Shown here: one piece after another, positions 1-20,996 of the stretch
Position numbering within the stretch: position 1 is the stretch's first letter
Layout: every line of letters begins with the position of its first letter
NCBI GenBank assembly: GCA_963573385.1
Contig: CAUYLG010051949.1
Location: 1 to 64,000 of the forward strand
Source: Cacajao melanocephalus
Lineage: Eukaryota; Chordata; Mammalia; Primates; Pitheciidae
Direction: 5' to 3'
Length of the DNA: 64,000 nucleotides
The notes under the pieces: model-generated
What the model was told of the DNA's origin: nothing
Database searches by the model: none
Seen by the model: the letters and a program-made list of their open reading frames with translations, nothing else
Program-made: the position numbers and the translations under genes

Positions 1-784
<784 letters not shown>

Positions 785-798
785 TGATTCTAAGTTAG

Positions 799-1104
<306 letters not shown>

Positions 1105-1116
1105 TAAAACAGTCGT

Positions 1117-1452
1117 GGCCAGGCGAGGTGGCTCACGCCTGTAATCCCAACACTTTGGGCGGTAAGGCAGGTGGATCACCTGAGGTCTGGAATTTGAGAC
1201 CAGTTTGGCCAACACGGTGAAACCCCATCTCTACTAGAAATACCAAAAAAAAAAAAAAAAAAAGCTGAGCATGGTGGTGCATGCCTGCTACTTGGGAGGC
1301 TGAGGCAGGAGAATTTCAGCTACTTGGGAGGCTGAGGCAGGAGAATTGCCTTAAATACTGGAGGCAGAGATTGAAGTAAGCCGAGATCGTGCCACTGCAC
1401 TCCAGCCTGGACAGCAGAGAGTCTATCTCAAAACAAACAAAAAACCTGAAAG
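1117..1452 (+). mobile_element. Alu element, sense, with a 32-bp internal tandem duplication
   Basis: Two Alu arms separated by an A-rich linker at about 1245-1263, ending in an AAAC-type tail. In the right arm the segment ctacttgggaggctgagg at 1288 recurs at 1320, giving a 32-bp tandem duplication. Confidence 0.92.
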
Positions 1453-2243
1453 CAAACAAAAATAAACCACTCTTGCATGGTATTTGCTACACATATTAAG
1501 AAGGTAGGGGCACATTTTGGGTTGCACATGGGCTTGGTTTTTTTTAAAAGAAGAAATCTTCCCACCTCCCTGGCAATTCAGAGGACCAAGTTCAAGTATG
1601 TGAATCTCTACAGACCTGCCCTAGGAATGGCTGAGACCTCTCAGGGAAGCAACCACAGAGCACCCTTCCCTTCTCAATTGCTCACCCTTCTTCGGGAGCT
1701 TTCAGTTCTCACTTCCGCACCAGTTACTTTAGATAGAAGAACCTTGATCTTGATCTGGCATATGAATGGACAATATTGGGGTTAAAAATTTCCCTTGGAG
1801 GTTTCCAGTGTAATGGTCAAAGTCAGTGTCAGGCGGGTTCACCATTCCTAGACAAAGTTCAACTTTCTTTTCTCTAATAACATTGCAATCAGTTATGCAC
1901 TCAGCTCTTAGGAAGGCAGTGTGGCACCGAGAAGGGCGTGTCAATCTCCTCCCAGATGCCCATCCATCCTCCCTCCCTATGTAGAGTCTTGCTTGCTATA
2001 AAAATGCAGTTTTGCGACAAGTCCCCCAGTCCCACTTTCAGACCAGATTGTTGTGGCTGTGCTTCGCCTAGAGAGAAATTCCAGAGCTGCTCTGTGTGTC
2101 CTGGGTAGGAATTCCGGTTCCTGTTCCCCTTGTCATTCCCAGTGCTGATCCTGTGACTCTGCCTCTCCTGGAGAATCAGGGCACAGCAGCACAGCCCGTG
2201 CCCTCTCTCAGTCTCTGCCTCTCTCCCCCTTGGCTGGTTCCAG
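1453..2243. other. SLC6A4 intronic sequence without recognised elements
   Basis: About 790 bp of apparently unique intron between an Alu and the next exon. An ORF on the opposite strand runs across it into the exon, but it has no recognisable product and is a chance ORF. The end of the interval carries the pyrimidine-rich acceptor tract of the exon at 2244. Confidence 0.6.
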
Positions 2244-2344
2244 GCATCACTCAATTCTGCAGGGACGTGAAGGAAATGCTCGGCTTCAGCCCGGGGTGGT
2301 TCTGGAGGATCTGCTGGGTGGCCATCAGCCCTCTGTTTCTCCTG
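2244..2344 (+). CDS. SLC6A4: SLC6A4 coding exon (TM11 region)
   Basis: The last two bases of Gly517 are followed by [13 protein letters not shown]...ISPLFLL, human SERT residues 518-550. This is the cytoplasmic loop after TM10, then TM11. The Trp-rich stretch [13 protein letters not shown] is typical of the SLC6 family. The acceptor is ttccag ending at 2243, and the donor is gtgagt at 2345. The exon is 101 bp and restores phase 0 at its end, which fits the phase-0 start of the next exon (Leu550|Phe551). The translation is identical to human SERT as far as I recall that sequence. Confidence 0.98.
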
Positions 2345-2420
2345 GTGAGTTGCCATTTCCCTTCTCCTCCTTGCCCTGGCGAAAGACTCCCCGCCAGACA
2401 CATAAAAAATGAATTGCAAT

Positions 2421-2774
<354 letters not shown>

Positions 2775-2954
2775 TTATAAATAGAGCACACCTATGTAGC
2801 CAAACCATACCAGGAGACAAAAACATGACCAGCGGTGCTTCAGAAGCCCCTCTTGTGCCCCTCCCAGCCACTGTGCCCACCATGGTTCCCCACCCTTCTG
2901 ACTTCTAACACTGTGGAGTAGTCGGCTCCAGTCACTCCAGCACATCGCACCTCT

Positions 2955-3450
2955 GCTCAGCGATAATGATGCATAACGTTTATTGAGCGCTAAATGCCAG
3001 GCCAGACTTCATGCTCAGCTTATACTCACTGCTCTATAAATCCTCACAATAGTTCTATGAAGTGATTACAGTTCTGGCACTCCCATTTTACATGTAAGGA
3101 GATTAAGGCCAGGTGTGGTGGCTCAGGCCTATTATCCCAGCAGAGGCTGAGGTAGATCACCTAAGGCTGGGAGTTCATGACCAGCCTGGCTAACATGGTG
3201 AAATTCCATCTCTACTAAAAATACAAAAATCACTGAGCATGGTACTGGGTGCTTGTAATCCCAGCTACCCAGGAGGCTGAGGCAGGAGAATTGCTTGAAC
3301 TTGGGAAGCGGAGGTTGCAGTGAGCTGAATTCATGACATTGCACTCCACTTAGGCAATAGAGTGAGACTCTGTCTCAAAAAATAAAAAAATAAAGGAGAC
3401 TGAGGCTTAGCAATGTAAAGTGAAGAGTCCAAAGTCACATAACAAAAATA
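2955..3450 (-). mobile_element. MIR SINE, antisense, split by an Alu
   Basis: The order tttattgagcgctaaatgcc, then tcctcacaatagttctatga, then cccattttacatgtaagg is an antisense MIR. It resumes after the inserted Alu with gactgaggcttagcaatgta and the caaagtcacat segment. Occupied parts are about 2955-3106 and 3394-3450. Confidence 0.75.
3107..3393 (+). mobile_element. Alu element, sense, inserted in a MIR
   Basis: ggccaggtgtggtggctcag start, two arms, and a tail of AAATAAAAAAATA type. The short repeat aaggaga flanks both ends as target duplication. Part of the left arm near the A box is missing. Confidence 0.92.
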
Positions 3451-3807
3451 ACTGTTCAAGACCAGGGAAGGATCTCCTATGCTCTTCATGGGGGCCCTGC
3501 AGGGAGTACGAGCACTTTTGTGTTTACAATTTTGTATGCATCTTCTTCAAGATGATACAAAGCTCCCTAAGCAAAGATCCACATTAAAAGTAGAATCCAT
3601 TTATTGCCAAAGGACCTGGGTGAGAAAGTTGAGTCCCAAGGGTTGTCCACGTGTTGAGATGCGTTCAATATTCACTTTGTCCTTGATTCACATGCCCCTG
3701 CTCCAGGCTGCTGGCCTCCCAAGTGTGTGCTGAGGTAGCCTGGGGTACACCGATGCCATGCACATCAGCAGGCACTATTCTTCTGTTCTTTCATGTATCT
3801 GTAACTT

Positions 3808-4103
<296 letters not shown>

Positions 4104-4399
4104 TGTTTTTTGTCTTTTAGAGCCAGAAATGTTGTTAGATTGATCCTTCAGTCCACCTCCAGCTTATTAGGAGCATGTGGGCTGTATCATCTTGTTTTAG
4201 GACATCTCTTTGGCATCCAGCTGTTCTGTGTCCCCTTTCAAAACAGCCCTTTTGGTTGTTCAAAATCACCTAGCCCATCCTTACCAGAAGCAGAAGTCCT
4301 GACATAATTGGGTTATTAATTTATATTATTACCAGTACTTCTCAATAATCTACTTAAACATTTTTATTTGTTTTTCAAAGGAAGAAAAGTCAATGGATT

Positions 4400-4475
4400 A
4401 ATTCCTTGAGGGCAGAAAGATGTTTGTTTGTTTACTTTTGTATTATCCCCGCATAGTGAGGAAGTGCTGTCGAAG
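4400..4475 (+). mobile_element. Possible L2 3' end fragment
   Basis: attccttgagggcagaaag followed by a stretch resembling tgtattatccccgcatagtg looks like the conserved 3' end of LINE-2. Short and diverged. Confidence 0.4.
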
Positions 4476-4591
4476 GAGACTTGAAGGCAAGTGAGATATT
4501 CACTGTGGGCATAAAGTTTAAGAAGGCACCAAAGAACTCAGTACTCAAGATAAATATTATTCTCACACAATGCTTTTCAAAAATAAAAATT

Positions 4592-6931
<2,340 letters not shown>

Positions 6932-7150
6932 TAGTGTGTATATGTGTGTGTTTAGACCACCAATTGTTTTGGGAGAAAAGGATTTTCTTGTGCTCCATTC
7001 AAAAGAGAGAAGTCTACTACATGAGATTCACCAGGAGGCATGCGAACTTACATATGTGTGTACCTGCATCATGGCGTAGACTGCTAATGGCTGTCACTGT
7101 CATCTTAAGGGATCTCCCAAAGCCTCAAATGCAATGGCAAAAGATCATCT

Positions 7151-7260
7151 CACACGTGTAAATTTTGCTGTAAGATCTCAAATTAGTGCATCTCCCTTCT
7201 TGGGCTATTATAGATGATGGTTCCTTCTACCTCTCCCCAAATATCACCCCTCACCAAAGA
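7151..7260 (+). repeat. Arm A of an intronic inverted repeat
   Basis: The segment from gtgtaaattttgctgtaag through ccccaaatatcacccctcac reappears reverse-complemented at 8751-8855. By eye most bases match, with one poorly matching 18-bp block in the middle (about 7187-7204). I do not recognise it as a named repeat family. Confidence 0.85.
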
Positions 7261-7379
7261 GTGAGATGATCATTTGAGTGCACCAGAGCATTCAGCTTGG
7301 GCGGTGTATAGCTTTTCAAAATTATCAGACAACTATCCTGCCTCCTGCCTGCCACTGGGCATGATCATCAGATCTGTGA

Positions 7380-7762
<383 letters not shown>

Positions 7763-7964
7763 CCATGGTCACTTTTCTATCAGCAATGTCACAAAATAGG
7801 GATTTTGCAACAATATCATAGTGTCAGCTCAAAATTGTTAGCTGTCCAACAATAGCATAGTGTTAGCTCAAGCCATTGGAGTAAAAATGTTTTGCCAGGA
7901 TAGCAAGATTCATTTCAGTAATGAATGCATTGTGGAAATGTTGATAACAGTACCTTATAAGATG

Positions 7965-8515
<551 letters not shown>

Positions 8516-8750
8516 CCCTTGTCCTCAAGGAGAGATGAGTAGCCAGTTTTTCATCCTGTGCTGACAGCTTGTGGTTCAGCCACCAGGATTCCCAGCAGAC
8601 ACTTCACATACCAGACTTTAAAAGCCTTCAGTTGCTACTTTTTTGATTGTGCTTCTAGCCGCAGTAAGAAGGGTCAATGGCAGAGGAGCCTGAAGAAGTA
8701 GCCACTTCCAAGTCCATAGTTGGGTGCATTTGCAGGGGCCGAGCTCAAAG

Positions 8751-8855
8751 GTGAGGGGTGATATTTGGGGAGAGGCAGAAGGAACCATCACCTATAATAG
8801 CCTGAGAACCGAGGTGGGCTAATTTGAGATCTTACAGCAAAATTTACACATGAGA
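8751..8855 (-). repeat. Arm B of the intronic inverted repeat
   Basis: Reverse complement of 7151-7260: gtgaggggtgatatttgggg pairs with the far end of arm A, and cttacagcaaaatttacac with its near end. The arms lie about 1.5 kb apart, with an antisense Alu and a split MIR between them. Confidence 0.85.
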
Positions 8856-8931
8856 CCATCACAGTAGTCACCCTAAAACATTTCATAAGAAACAAGAAGC
8901 AAGAGAACATAGGCAATTAAATATCAGCTCT

Positions 8932-9209
8932 TTCTTTTTTTCAGACAAGGCCTCGCTCTGTACCCCAGGCTGGAGTGCAGCAGTATAATCATGGCTCACT
9001 GCAGCCTCAAACTCCTGGACTCAGGTGATCCTTTCACCTCAGCCTGGCTGGGTAGCTGGGACTACAGGCACCTGGCTAATTTTAAAAATTTTTAATAGCG
9101 ACAAAGTCTCACTATGTTGCCCAGGCCAGTCTTAAACTCCTGAGCTCAATCCTCCTGCCTTGGCCTCCCAAACTGCTAGGATTGCAGGCATGAGCCACCG
9201 CACCCAGCC
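8932..9209 (-). mobile_element. Old Alu (AluJ-like), antisense
   Basis: Diverged reversed Alu: cagacaaggcctcgctctg start, cagtataatcatggctcact and gcatgagccaccgcacccag end. The divergence and the gcagcctcaaactcctgg motif suggest AluJ. Confidence 0.88.
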
Positions 9210-9689
9210 AAACATCATTCTTTCTGAGAACAACTGAGTTCATTTCTTTTTCCAAACAGGAAAACTAAATTCTGGGCGAACAGAACTCTGAACTCTGTAG
9301 TTACTAATTTCCTACAACCAAACCAGCCCTCCCATGACTGTACTCCTCCCAAAGAGCCTTGGGCCCTGCGCTGCTTCCTGCACACTCTCATACTCAGTCA
9401 TTGAACACTTTCCTTCTGGTCATCCTTCACGGCAGTTGTGAGGACCCATGAGCTCTGTTGCTTCAAATCCAGAGGCCAGAGTTGGGAACTGTGTTAGGGT
9501 AATAAATGTCAGTATTCTTCAGTCACAGGCCGCACCTCAGATCCTGGCCATCTTTCTCACAAATTCCCCCAGTTGGTCACAAGGGAATGCCACCCAAAAG
9601 TGTGTCACTAACAGAGCTCAGATTGGTTAGCAGTAGAGGTAAGACTAATTGTAGGTAGGGCTGTCTTCACCAGGGGCCCCCAGATGGGG
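9210..9689. other. Unique intron sequence
   Basis: About 480 bp of SLC6A4 intron between an Alu and a MIR. A 60-codon ORF at 9448-9630 has no recognisable similarity and looks incidental. Confidence 0.5.
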
Positions 9690-9880
9690 AGTACTGGGTT
9701 ACCCAGAAGCAGTGTAGACCATGGAAAAGGCCCTACTCAGCTATGACAGACACTCACCTTATCTAGGCCTCAGTTTCCTCATCTTTAAAATGTGCTCGTT
9801 CGATATATTAATACTTCCCAAAGTGTCTTCCAGGGGCGGTCATAGGAGTTAGTGCTGGAGAAAAAGTTTATGAAGTCAGG
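9690..9880 (+). mobile_element. MIR SINE fragment, sense
   Basis: The diagnostic core taggcctcagtttcctcatc followed by tttaaaatgtgctc identifies a sense MIR. The ends are vague. Confidence 0.65.
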
Positions 9881-9926
9881 TAATTTTTGGAGAATGCTGA
9901 ACTAAGGCAAGCTAAACATGTTTCTT

Positions 9927-12705
<2,779 letters not shown>

Positions 12706-12780
12706 CGTATTATTAAAAGTATCACCCCAGAAACACCAACAGAAATTCCTTGTGGGGACATCCGCTTGAATGCTGTGTAA
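12706..12780 (+). CDS. SLC6A4: SLC6A4 terminal coding exon (C-terminal tail and stop)
   Basis: This exon encodes RIIKSITPETPTEIPCGDIR and then LNAV-stop, human residues 607-630, identical to human as I recall it. This cytoplasmic tail begins with Arg607-Ile608, the known SEC24 docking site for ER export, with Lys610 as the isoform selector. It ends Asn-Ala-Val, a PDZ-type C terminus reported to bind scaffold proteins. The acceptor cccaatag ends at 12705. The exon is entered in phase 0 after Lys605-Glu606. The stop TAA is at 12778-12780 and the 3' UTR follows without a break. Confidence 0.98.
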   Translation, partial: RIIKSITPETPTEIPCGDIRLNAV

Positions 12781-13220
12781 CACGCTCCGTGAGAGGAGAA
12801 AGGCTTCCCCACAACCTCTTCCTCCAGTTCTGACGAGCCACACCTGCCTTCTCCCTCCAAGTGAATGAGTTTCCAGCCAAGCCTGATGATGGAACGGCCT
12901 TCTCCACAGGGACACAGTCCCAAGAGATGATGGTGCCCAGACTCAAGGCCTCCAGTCACTTAATTCCTGGACTCCCCTGGACGTATTCCCATAGTAGACT
13001 GTGATGCAGCTGAGCTGGCCTATTTTGGATGTGTGAGAATGTGAATGGAGGTGATGAAAACCACCTTATCATCAGTTAGGATTAGGTTTAGAATCAAGTC
13101 TGTGAAAGTCTCCTGTGTCATGTCTTGGTCTGATCATTGGTATCTGATATCTGCTTCTAAAGGTTTCTCTGTTCATGAATACATAAACTGTGTAGGAGAG
13201 AACAAGGCTGCTGTCTCGCT

Positions 13221-13227
13221 AGCCATA
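13221..13227 (+). promoter_or_regulatory. Candidate miR-135 seed match in the SERT 3' UTR
   Basis: AGCCATA matches bases 2-7 of miR-135 plus the A opposite base 1 (7mer-A1 type). miR-135 is an established repressor of rodent SERT. Functional use of this copy is inferred only. Confidence 0.4.
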
Positions 13228-13286
13228 TATTTTCTGAGTAGCATAGCATTTTATTGCTGGAATCTACTAGAACCTTCTAATCCATG

Positions 13287-13293
13287 TGCTGCT
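13287..13293 (+). promoter_or_regulatory. Candidate miR-15/16 seed match in the SERT 3' UTR
   Basis: TGCTGCT is the exact complement of miR-16 bases 2-8. miR-16 is an established regulator of SERT in serotonergic and noradrenergic cells. A 7-base match alone can arise by chance, so conservation is the needed support. Confidence 0.5.
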
Positions 13294-14613
13294 GTGGCAT
13301 CAGGAAGGGAAGATGTAAGAATCTAAAATGAAAAATAATGTGTACATGTAAGCATGTGAGTTTGTGTATATTGTTGTTTCAGTGTATTCTTATCTGTGGT
13401 CCAATACTTTGGGCCCATTACAAATATATGAATTTCCCTGAATTTTTCTTACTTTAACAAATTCTACTGACTCAAATGTGTATGGAGTTTATTATTTGAA
13501 GGGTACAATCACTACGACATGCTCTGCCACCCACTCCTTTTCCAGTGACACTGCGTGAGCCTGCGTACCTTCCTTCACAGGCCAGCCTCTGGCGTTTGCT
13601 GCACTTCATTGTCACCTTCCTGACTCTCTGTGCCAAACATTCAGGACAGAGTCCACAGGCAGATCTGGCCTATTTCATTAGCCACCGTGGCTTGGCTGTG
13701 AAGTACTTTGAGGGTGGATCTTGACGCATGCCCCTTCAGTGTTCAGCTGCCCATCTGGTTTAAGCTCTGCCTACCTTACATGACTGAGTTAGACTGTCCA
13801 GGTTGCTTTGCTATGTGAAGAGAGGAGGGCAAATCGGGTTTTCGCTTAGCCCTGGGGTATCTAGATCTCGCACCCTAACCTAAACCAAGGGCGTCTTCGC
13901 TTCAAGAGCAGTTGGAGAGTCTGGGTTAGCCTTACATGGACCTCACCGCTTGCTGGTGGTCACAATTGTGAACCCTCCAGACAACATTTAAGATTGAGTC
14001 TAAGTAAGGCTCCTTGGGAAATGGTCAGCTAAGTAAATCACCTTTCATTTCACATAAAGCCTTTAATATGGATAAGTAAATTTGGCCTTTGGTGGCACGT
14101 GACTCTCAGAGGCATAGGTAGAGGAGCAAATTAATATTTGTAGCATGGGAATTCGTAATCAGAATTTTGAGGGAAATAAATCCTCATCAGTGACAAAAGG
14201 ACTTAATCATCTGGCCGCTTATCACTTCAGTTCTCTGTATAAATGAAATTTTAATCTAACAGCCTCATAAAAAGGTCCAGATAGCAGAGGAAACACCCTG
14301 TCCAATCCCAGGTCTTCCTTCCTTGGCCTCCTTTCCTAGGACTGCCTACCTGGCCACCTTCCCGCACTCTCCCCACGCCCTGCTAGTTCTGATTCTTTGC
14401 TTCTCCTGCAAGATACTTACCTTATATGATAGCTGCTGAGAAGTTTCCCAGAATGCTAGAGGAAAAGAAGAGGGGAATTTAGAAATGTCTCTCACTGACC
14501 TAGCTCCATTATCTTCACTCTTTCATTCCTTCTGCTGCCTTGTTTCCATTCTCTTTACTGTCTAGCATGCTGAAAAGAAGTGATCTAAATGCCTTCGTAT
14601 TCAGTGGTAAATA

Positions 14614-14663
14614 CTGGGTTGGTGCAAAAGCAAAAACCGTGATTACTTTTTTTACCAACCTAA
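14614..14663 (+). mobile_element. MADE1 mariner MITE with an internal deletion
   Basis: The 5' end ggttggtgcaaaag joins directly to the 3' half caaaaaccgtgattac ending taccaacctaa, with TA dinucleotides on both sides (14612-14613 and 14664-14665). A full MADE1 is 80 bp. This copy is 50 bp and has lost the left inner stem and the loop. MADE1 hairpins are the source of the miR-548 family, and this copy can no longer form that hairpin. Confidence 0.88.
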
Positions 14664-14751
14664 TAGCTTTGCAAATTTTAAGAACCTGCTTTATGAAAAT
14701 ATTTGGATATGGATTCTCCCCCACCCCACATTCTTAGACATTGTTCAAACA

Positions 14752-14800
14752 CATTACTTAAAACAAACAAACAAACAAAAAAACAAACAAAAAAAACCTT
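14752..14800. repeat. AAAC-type simple repeat
   Basis: Irregular (AAAC)n run: acaaacaaacaaacaaaaaa and a following similar stretch. Confidence 0.8.
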
Positions 14801-15157
14801 TTCAAACAGAATTAGAGTTTTGCCAAGTTTGGTATTAAGGGAATTGTACAGGAGCTTTGAAAGTTTTCAAACTTTATTAAACTAAAAAAAAAAAAGAAAA
14901 TCCCAAATATCTGTCTGTTCTACATAGTTTGTATTTATCTGACCCCTATTTATCAATACTACGGGGATTTTTTTAAAGAAAATTTAGGAGTAGGTAGTTG
15001 GATTTAAAAATAATATTGTAAAGACCTTTTTACATCTATATATAGCATTTACAGAAAAGTAAAAACTAAAAATAGAATTTAATTGTAACATTTTAAGGAC
15101 TGAAGTTAATTTTTTTTCTTGTAATTTTATCTTTTATCTTGTAAGAAATACCTAAGA

Positions 15158-15418
<261 letters not shown>

Positions 15419-16578
15419 AATACCCAAGAAATGGGCAAGACACAAGACAAAGCCATGGAAGCAACTCAATGATTAGTTGCTCCCTATACCGATATGCAAT
15501 GAAGTCCAAAGATTTCTCCCAACTGTAAACTTACAAATTGTTTTAAACTTATTCTATTTGTTGGCTAGAATGTATACAACCTGTAACCTAAATTCACCGC
15601 TCTGGCTGTCCCATCTGGAAATGGATGCAAAGACCCTAACAAATCCAAAGTCAATACAATAGCTCTTAAATCAAATAAGGAAAATCAAATCAAATAATAA
15701 AATCACAAAATAAGGCAGAAAGTTATTCTGCAAGATGTCACTTCCTCACCATCCTCTTTTTGCTAAGATTGTTAATTTGTTGCTACCAATCTCAAAACTA
15801 AAATTAAGTATGAATTTCCATTTAACTCACCCGCTGCTCCCTTAAAAGAGAGATTCTTCTCCTGGAATTAAAATTGTATTCTTTCTGATAAGTAGGAAAG
15901 ACTGACCTGACAGGTTTTATCTGTTGCATAATTGATTTGGAATTCACTGTCAAAAGAAAGCTTAATGCTGTGGAATGCAGTGGTTTAACTGTGCTGTTCT
16001 TACACATATGTTAGCTATTGCTTAGCCATCAATGGTACAACCCAAGCTGAATTCTTTCCTTAGCATGTTCCTTTACTCATAAATCAACACCTGGTACATA
16101 AGATATCAGAATTGTCCGGGATGGTGGTCTTCATTGAACACAGTGGTAAGCCACTTCTTACCCCACCTCCACTTTTTTTTTAAATTTTTTGTCAGGGAGA
16201 GGTGGGGAAGAGAAGCAGTAGATTCCCCAGAAAGACTATGCCACTGCCTGTCATTACACTACATAAGTAATGCAATAAAAGCAAACTAGTCCTATACTAA
16301 GTGGGAAGAAGTTACATATTTCAAAGTAGTCATGGAGTTCACATCTTTTAAAATTTGAGCTGAGTTATACAAAGGGTTCTCACTAGGAAGATGAGCTTAC
16401 AACATGTTTGCTTGAGAAGCATGTTAAAGAATAAAATAAACCAATCCAAATATGGAAACAGAAAGGGTTAAGACAGGGAATATCCCCATACTGCAGAAAG
16501 CTTTTCTGGTCCACTTGAAATATTCTGGTTTCCGAATTTTTTCAAAATAGAAACGAGTCAATGATATTAAAATTTGTT
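15419..16578. other. Sequence without recognised elements between Alus
   Basis: About 1.15 kb, AT-rich, with no gene that I can support. It may be distal SLC6A4 3' UTR or flank. AATAAA at 16274-16279 is a candidate distal poly(A) signal. Confidence 0.4.
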
Positions 16579-16874
16579 GCCAGACACGGTTGCTCACGCC
16601 TGTAATCCCAGGTGTGATTTGGGAGGCCAAAGTGGGCAGATCACCTGAGGTCAGGAGTTCGAGACCAGCTTGGCCAACATGGTGAAACCCTATCTCTACT
16701 AAAAATACAAAAAATTATCTGGGTGCCATGGTAGGCACCAGTAATTCCAGCTACTCAGGAGACTGAGGCAGGAGAATCACTTGAACCCAGAGGCGGAGGT
16801 TGTAGTGAGCTGAGATCACTCCATTGCACTTCAGCCTGGATGACGAGTGAAACTCCATCTCAAAAAAAAAAAAA
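16579..16874 (+). mobile_element. Alu element, sense, with a variant left arm
   Basis: gccagacacggttgctcacg start, A tail at 16862-16874. It carries caggtgtgatttggg in place of cagcactttggg, like the Alu at 9927. Confidence 0.94.
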
Positions 16875-16996
16875 TTAAGTTCCATGGTTCCATGGAAAGA
16901 ATATTCTAAAGCTTTAAGTGTTCTTTTTCTATTTTCTGTACTATTGCCCTTATCCCCCTCATTGCTTAACTATCTCTAAATTTTAATGATAGAATA

Positions 16997-17294
16997 ATTT
17001 TTTTTTTTTTTTTGAGACGGAGTCTCACTCTGTCACCAGGCTGGAGTGCAGTGGCACCATCTTGGCTCACTGCAACCTCAGCCTCCCAGATTGAAGTGAT
17101 TCTCCTGTCTTAGCCTTCTAAGTAACTGGGATTACAGGCACGCGCCACCACGCCCCGCTAATTTTTGTATTTTTTGTTAGAGACAGGGTTTCACAATGTT
17201 GGCCAGGATGGTCTCCATCTCTTGACCTCATGATCCACCCGCCTCGGCCTCCCAAAGTGCTGGGATTACAGACGTGAGCCTCCACATCTGGCCC
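16997..17294 (-). mobile_element. Alu element, antisense
   Basis: T tail, GAGACGGAGTCTCACTCTG, end GTGAGCCTCCACATCTGGCC. An imperfect duplication atagaRtaat flanks it. Confidence 0.95.
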
Positions 17295-17441
17295 AATAGA
17301 GTAATATTTTTAAGGTCAGATAATGCCATTAGAGGCAGGGACAAACCTGGGGACCAAGCTAATTTCTCTGTTCTTGGGAGCTCTGAAGAAAAGTGAACTT
17401 GAGTTTTATTTTCTCTGCTAGAATGAAATAACACCCTCTCC

Positions 17442-19657
<2,216 letters not shown>

Positions 19658-19935
19658 CAGCAGTCCTCAGCCTTTCTGACACCAGGGTTCGGATTCATGG
19701 AAGATAATTTTTCCAAGGATGGTGGGGAGGAGAGGGGTGTTTGAGGATGAAACTGTTCCACCTCAGTTCATCAGACATTAGATTCTCTTAAGAAGCACAA
19801 ACCCTAGTTTCCTCGCATGCATAGTTCACAACAGGGTTCGCAGTTCTGTGAGAATCTAATGCTGCCGCTGACTGGCCAGGAGGTGAAGTTCAGGTGGTAA
19901 TGAGCTGTGTGGCCCGGTTCCTAACAGACCCCCTG
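19658..19935 (+). mobile_element. Non-autonomous hAT DNA transposon with a perfect 8-bp TSD
   Basis: Starts cagcagtcctcagcctttct and ends in ...ccccctg. The exact 8-bp repeat ccctacag flanks it at 19650-19657 and 19936-19943. Internal motifs gaaactgttccacctcag and cgcatgcatagttcaca match a common mammalian hAT family whose name I am not certain of. Confidence 0.88.
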
Positions 19936-20442
19936 CCCTACAGTTGAAGACTCTCCAGTTAACATCACCACACTAAATCTAATCCTTGTATTAGATTCGA
20001 ATTGATTCACATTGACTTGTTTAAAGAGGTATTAAAAGGATAACATAAGCCAAAGATAAGTGAAAAAAAGAAAAGGGCAGGAAAATAAAATGGGGCCAGA
20101 AATGAGGTTGTCACACAAGGATGATTTTCACATGCGCTGTTGGTGTGCCACAAATCTGATCCTAGGCTTTGTTAGAGATAACTGTTTCATCCAGATCTGA
20201 GATGCCATTTATTATTACTAACGCTTAGTGGTCACTCTGGGTACTGCTGCTTTTCCAGGGATATTGTTATTATTTAAAATAACTGCTAATGTTGTCAGAG
20301 CTTTATAGAGAGTTGGGGCAACTCCAGCAACAAGTGTAATATTTCAATTACAGGATTCTCTTTGGAGTCAGCTCCAGTTTTGGAACATATCACTAAGTAA
20401 TAACTAAAGATCTCAAAATGATTACCAATTTTTTTTTTACAC

Positions 20443-20740
20443 ACTTTTATTTTTTTAAGACAAAGTGTCAATCCCATCACCCAGGCTGGAGTGCAGTGGC
20501 ATGATCTTGGCTTACTATAGCCTTGACTTACTGGGCTCAAGTGATCCTCTCACCTCAGCCTCCTGAGTAGCTGGGACTGTAGATATGCACTATGATGCCC
20601 GGCTAATTTTTTGTATTTTTGGTAGAGACCAAGTTTTATCATGTTGCCCAGGCTGGTCTCAAAATCCTGGGCTCAAGCAATCTGCCCGCCACAGCCTCCC
20701 AAAATACTGGGATTACAAGCATAAGCCACTGCCCCCGGCG
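20443..20740 (-). mobile_element. Old Alu (AluJ-like), antisense
   Basis: Diverged reversed Alu with gcttactatagccttgactt and ccaaaatactgggattacaa. The preceding T/A-rich tract is its tail. Confidence 0.88.
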
Positions 20741-20996
20741 ACATGGTTTTTATAAACTAAAAAATTCAATATGTAAAATGATGGAGAGGACAGTTAATGC
20801 TGAGATCTGAATAAACAGACTTGAATAAAAAGTAGAATATATCTTAAAGTACAGATTCTAATTACCAAAATTAAAATGAGAGATGTGTTTCTGACAAATG
20901 AAGACATTCTCCTATATAACCACAATAAAACCATCATAGTTAGGAAAGTAACACTGCTACATTACTGTCAATTCATCAACTCATCTTCAGACCTCC

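Larger units (their letters stand above)
12781..14180 (+). other. SLC6A4: SLC6A4 3' UTR (end provisional)
   Basis: Sequence directly after the stop codon, free of Alu and L1 up to at least 14.1 kb, as expected for a retained 3' UTR. I see no canonical AATAAA in the first 1.3 kb. The first one is at 14175-14180, and another lies at 16274-16279. Human SLC6A4 is known to use closely spaced weak poly(A) sites within the first kilobase as well as longer forms. The true end here cannot be fixed from sequence alone. Confidence 0.5.

Noticed and set aside
14611..14665. A functional miR-548 gene
   Set aside because: The element lost one inner stem arm and the loop, so the precursor hairpin cannot form.
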